NCBI RefSeq assembly: GCF_003386235.1
Contig: NZ_QRDZ01000013.1
Coordinates: forward strand, 62,001 to 126,000
Direction: 5' to 3'
DNA from: Cohnella phaseoli
Lineage (GTDB): Bacteria > Bacillota > Bacilli > Paenibacillales > Paenibacillaceae
Length of the DNA: 64,000 nucleotides
Made by a program: the position numbers and the translations under genes. The notes under the pieces were generated by a model. It saw only the letters and a program-made list of their open reading frames with translations. It was not told the DNA's origin and did not search any database. This document shows, piece by piece, positions 61,457-64,000 of this stretch (within the stretch, counting starts at the first letter, position 1; every line of letters begins with the position of its first letter).

Positions 61457-62020
61457 TTATTTCTTATTGACAGGGACGGAAATGCTGTCCGGTTCGGATA
61501 CCAATTGTGCTTCCCCTATCTTTTCTGTCAGACTTCCATACTCTTTTTCTGGATTGGACTGATTTTGAGGGGTTATTTCCTGTTTTTTCTTTTCTAGGGA
61601 AGAGGATTCAGGACGATCGTTTTCTAATTCCCCTGACCATTTCGCCATCCCGCCATCCAAATTATAAACTTGCGAATAACCGTTGCTTAACAAAAGATTA
61701 CCGCTCTCCGTTCCCATACGACCGGTATGACAAACAAAAACGATTTTTTTGTTTTTCGGAAGTTCCAGATATCTATTTTCAATCTGTTCAAACGGAATGT
61801 TAATCGACCCTGGAACCTTACCCGAAGTATAAAGATCAGGTTCCCGCAAATCGACAATGACCATATTTTCTTGCGATTTGATCATAGCTGAAAGCTTAAT
61901 GGTATCGACCAATTGCAACGACTCTTCTTCTTTCTCAACATTTAGGCTCCATACCCAGATAACTGCTGCTAATATGACGATATTAAGACCTATTAATATA
62001 CCGATCATATAATTTTTCAT
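61457..62020 (-). CDS. Membrane-anchored rhodanese-like protein
   Basis: The 187-residue protein has an N-terminal span (MIGILIGLNIVILAAVIWVW), a rhodanese domain with active Cys in VFVCHTGRMGTES and GGMAKWSG, and a disordered Glu/Pro/Lys tail. It would face the outside and could move sulfur or handle Cu(I). It is divergent from the Met-rich lipopeptide, and both promoters contain the same 15-bp operator. Confidence 0.87.
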   Translation of the reverse strand: MKNYMIGILIGLNIVILAAVIWVWSLNVEKEEESLQLVDTIKLSAMIKSQENMVIVDLREPDLYTSGKVPGSINIPFEQIENRYLELPKNKKIVFVCHTGRMGTESGNLLLSNGYSQVYNLDGGMAKWSGELENDRPESSSLEKKKQEITPQNQSNPEKEYGSLTEKIGEAQLVSEPDSISVPVNKK

Positions 62021-62061
62021 AAAGTTCCCATACCTCCAATTGAGAAAGTTTTCCCTTATAC

Positions 62062-62097
62062 ACTACGTATTGTAGTAGTTGAGAGCTATTGGGTCAA
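62062..62097 (-). promoter_or_regulatory. Promoter and operator of the rhodanese gene
   Basis: On the minus strand TTGACC (62092-62097), 17 bp, TACAAT (62069-62074). The palindrome ACTACGTATTGTAGT (62062-62076) covers the -10 box. It matches 62232-62246 at 14 of 15 bases and the TACTACANNTGTAGTA-like sites of BlaI/CopY repressors. Confidence 0.75.
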
Positions 62098-62219
62098 CTA
62101 GACAGATGATTAATAGAATGGTCTTCACAAGATTCACACACTTATTCCTATAGTCAGGACAACCGCATTTAAAAATAAGATGGGAATCTCTCATTTTTAT
62201 ATTTGAGTATACCGGAAGA

Positions 62220-62248
62220 TTGCGTTCATAAACTACATATTGTAGTAT
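62220..62248 (+). promoter_or_regulatory. Promoter and operator of the lipopeptide gene
   Basis: TTGCGT (62220-62225), 17 bp, TAGTAT (62243-62248). The palindrome ACTACATATTGTAGT (62232-62246) overlaps the -10 box. Confidence 0.72.
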
Positions 62249-62289
62249 TTTATTCAAGTCCTCATCACAAACCCTGGAGGTGTAGAAAT

Positions 62290-62439
62290 ATGAAATCAAA
62301 TCGATTCATCGTGCTTCTTGTTTTATGCTTATCCTTAGTGGTGGCTGCTGGGTGCAGTAAGAATAACACTCCGCCCACTCCAAGCAACTCTGACGGCAGC
62401 ATGAGTACAATGGATCACAGCACAATGGATATGGAATAA
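62290..62439 (+). CDS. Small Met/His-rich lipoprotein, 49 residues
   Basis: MKSNRFIVLLVLCLSLVVAA ends in lipobox VAAGC; the mature part is only about 28 residues and ends DGSMSTMDHSTMDME. Such MDHS motifs are known to bind Cu(I). GGAGG lies 9 bases before the ATG. The promoter has a BlaI/CopY-type operator shared with the rhodanese gene. Confidence 0.72.
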   Translation: MKSNRFIVLLVLCLSLVVAAGCSKNNTPPTPSNSDGSMSTMDHSTMDME

Positions 62440-62462
62440 CATACGATATAAAGGTGTGATGG

Positions 62463-62498
62463 GACTCGAATACAAAAAAAGTATTCGAGTCTCTTTCT
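62463..62498. terminator. Terminator between convergent genes
   Basis: GACTCGAATAC / GTATTCGAGTC with an A7 loop and a T-rich tail (TCTTTCT). Confidence 0.82.
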
Positions 62499-62529
62499 GT
62501 TTAAGAATCTGTCCCCTGAAACCGGTTGG

Positions 62530-64000
62530 TCAACCTGTTTCAGGATTTTGCATGCCTAGCTGAGGTTGAATCCAATACAATAAGCCATAGATAGCCCCCC
62601 CGATCGCCAGCGTTGCAGCAAAACCGATCGTCATTGAAATCATGACCGACAACAATGAACCGGCTACAGTCATGAGTCCATTAATCCCCCAGCTTATGGC
62701 AACAACATGAGGTGGAATTCGGCATAATCCATTAGGAAAAGGCATGCCCATAAAGAAGCCTAAAGGCACTAATAGGATCCCTACAACAATAAGTCGTGCG
62801 AGTATGGGGAAACTAATCAAGTGGTCATTCCACCAGGTGATTGCCAAATTTACGCCAAGGGCATAAATCGCAGTGCAAATGAGTGAACCAAATCTTTGAT
62901 TGGTCCCCATTCGCCATTTTCCAGTAACGAAACTACCGATGCCACCAGAAACCAGCAAAACGCCTAAAACGAGCACAAATGCATAAGTTGGATGGCCTAA
63001 AGTCAAAATCAATCGTTGTACAAGTGTTGTTTCGATGAGGATAAACCCGATCGCTATTCCTGAAAAATAAACGGCACGTCCCTTGGCGTAGTTTGTTTTC
63101 CGTACGATCATCAGAACCATCAAGAGGATTGCAAGGAGAAGCCATACAAAAACTTGCGGAACTCCGGATGTCATTTGATAGAAATACGGTTTATCGTCTC
63201 GGCTTGAAATGGTACTTAGTTGTTGTTCTTCTAACGTATTTGTCAGTAAACGATAGCTGTCCTGAACATAAGGAACATGAATCGGGATTTGCTGAATGCG
63301 TTTTGCTTCCTCCTTTAATCGTTGTGCATCCGACGTCTCAAATGGCTTTGAACCAATTAGTACCAGTGGACGCGTGATCAGGGTTCCACCCATCCCCCAT
63401 ACAACATGTCCCAAATGTAGATAAGTGCCAATGACGGCAAAATGGTTTTGAATTTGTGCGGATGGAATTCCTTGAGAAAGAAGCGCGTTTTCAGTTGCCT
63501 TCTTTACTTTAGCTAACTCTTTCTCATTATGAAGCAGAAAAGCAAGCTTTCCGCCTGGGTTTAACTTCGCCAAGTAAGCAGTGATGGCTTCCTGGGTAAA
63601 CAAATAATTTTCTGATAACGCAATGCCAAATCCATTTTCGGACTTCTTCTTCACAAGAGATAAGTAAATGACATCGTATTGATGCCGTGATTGTCGGATA
63701 TAACTTCGGCCATCAGAAATAATTGCGCGCACATTAGGTTGATGAAATACATCTCCAGAAAAAGCGGACAGTTCCTTAACCGCATTAAAACTTCCGGAAT
63801 TAATGTCGACGGCTTCAATCATTTGAAATCCAGCCAATTGCGCAGCCAGCACTTCTTGTCCTCCCCCTGCGCCAATAATCAAGGCTCGCTCTTTGGAAAA
63901 GAGCTGAAAAGCTAAATAGCTTGTCGTATTTCTTAAATAATCAACGAATTTCAAGTCGCCAGAGTATTTCGAAATGGGAGACATTGCTCCGCCATCAATC
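62530..64000 (-). CDS. Spermidine-synthase-like membrane protein, 5' end outside the window
   Basis: The visible 490 residues have a spermidine-synthase-type Rossmann domain (ALIIGAGGGQEVLAAQLAGF, EAVDINSGSFNAVKE, DVIYLSLV in the catalytic region) followed by seven or so membrane spans (AGSLLSVMISMTIGFAATLA near the end). Reading upstream of Met 63984 gives IDGGAMSPISKY, so the gene continues past base 64000. Fusions of this kind are known but of unknown substrate; polyamine synthesis is not certain because the usual Asp pair is altered. Confidence 0.8.
   Translation of the reverse strand, partial: IDGGAMSPISKYSGDLKFVDYLRNTTSYLAFQLFSKERALIIGAGGGQEVLAAQLAGFQMIEAVDINSGSFNAVKELSAFSGDVFHQPNVRAIISDGRSYIRQSRHQYDVIYLSLVKKKSENGFGIALSENYLFTQEAITAYLAKLNPGGKLAFLLHNEKELAKVKKATENALLSQGIPSAQIQNHFAVIGTYLHLGHVVWGMGGTLITRPLVLIGSKPFETSDAQRLKEEAKRIQQIPIHVPYVQDSYRLLTNTLEEQQLSTISSRDDKPYFYQMTSGVPQVFVWLLLAILLMVLMIVRKTNYAKGRAVYFSGIAIGFILIETTLVQRLILTLGHPTYAFVLVLGVLLVSGGIGSFVTGKWRMGTNQRFGSLICTAIYALGVNLAITWWNDHLISFPILARLIVVGILLVPLGFFMGMPFPNGLCRIPPHVVAISWGINGLMTVAGSLLSVMISMTIGFAATLAIGGAIYGLLYWIQPQLGMQNPETG

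Noticed and set aside
62063..62299. 78-codon minus-strand frame between rhodanese and lipopeptide genes
   Set aside because: It covers the divergent promoters and both operators; no ribosome binding site.
1..64000. CRISPR array or cas genes
   Set aside because: No array of regularly spaced short repeats and no Cas motifs were seen; the clustered motifs at 55284-55500 vary in spacing and sequence.
1..64000. tRNA or rRNA genes and a tRNA attachment site
   Set aside because: No cloverleaf with a CCA-type end or rRNA core sequence was recognised by eye.

Overview
The window looks like a chromosomal accessory region of a spore-forming Bacillota, most likely Paenibacillus or a close relative. This is inferred from the many TTG/GTG starts with strong AGGAGG-type Shine-Dalgarno sites, a GerPA/GerPF-type spore germination gene, a DUF3888 gene, GshF, Bacillus-type thioredoxin-linked ArsC proteins and a PstSCAB-PhoU cluster. 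Neither a rRNA nor a tRNA gene was found, and there is no CRISPR array.

Layout. (1) 1-5190: the end of a methyltransferase gene, a Tn3-family transposase with a 38-bp right inverted repeat, and an unknown gene. (2) 5190-7545: a graveyard holding an IS21 istA/istB remnant with an internal micro-inversion, and fragments of a repeated 'LQLIM' coding unit. (3) 7545-21025: a conjugation module. It has small unknown genes, SSB, a lipoprotein, a pilin-like protein, a PrgI-like protein, a VirB4 ATPase, a VirB6-like membrane protein, an M23 hydrolase and an NTF2-like membrane protein. No relaxase, coupling protein or integrase was seen. (4) 20903-24865: an imperfect 360-380 bp direct duplication that brackets a GntR remnant and a TIR-domain gene; one copy is split by an intact IS630 element. 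(5) 25114-30710: small secreted proteins and more gene debris (ATPase, SLH domains). (6) 30711-46875: a large arsenic/phosphate/thiol island. It contains GshF, a MATE exporter, three ArsR regulators, a MarR regulator, a flavin monooxygenase, two arsenate reductases, PstSCAB-PhoU with a PhoB-like protein, ArsB, an ArsI-like dioxygenase, a tyrosine phosphatase and an ArsN-like acetyltransferase. (7) 47046-52407: a defence-like segment with a CHAT protease plus DUF2971 operon and a DUF4365 nuclease plus unknown-gene operon. (8) 52408-56000: small secreted or unknown genes separated by REP-like terminators and by clustered transposon-end-like repeats. (9) 56000-64000: a decayed copper operon (copA and csoR broken, copZ intact), a YdhK lipoprotein, GerP, broken cell-wall hydrolases, a rhodanese and a Met/His-rich lipopeptide under matching operators, and the C-terminal part of a spermidine-synthase-like membrane protein.

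How the genes work together. The arsenic island combines reduction of arsenate (two ArsC), extrusion (ArsB, probably also the MATE protein), cleavage or acetylation of organoarsenicals (ArsI, ArsN), specific phosphate uptake (Pst) and glutathione synthesis (GshF). ArsR-type CVCD sensors control it. The most unusual parts are an ArsR-controlled operon that joins a Cys-terminated micro-protein, ArsR, MATE and GshF, and a CHAT-DUF2971 operon that may be an uncharacterised immune system. The conjugation module, Tn3, IS21 and IS630 traces and the repeat families show that the region grew by repeated insertion, duplication and decay.
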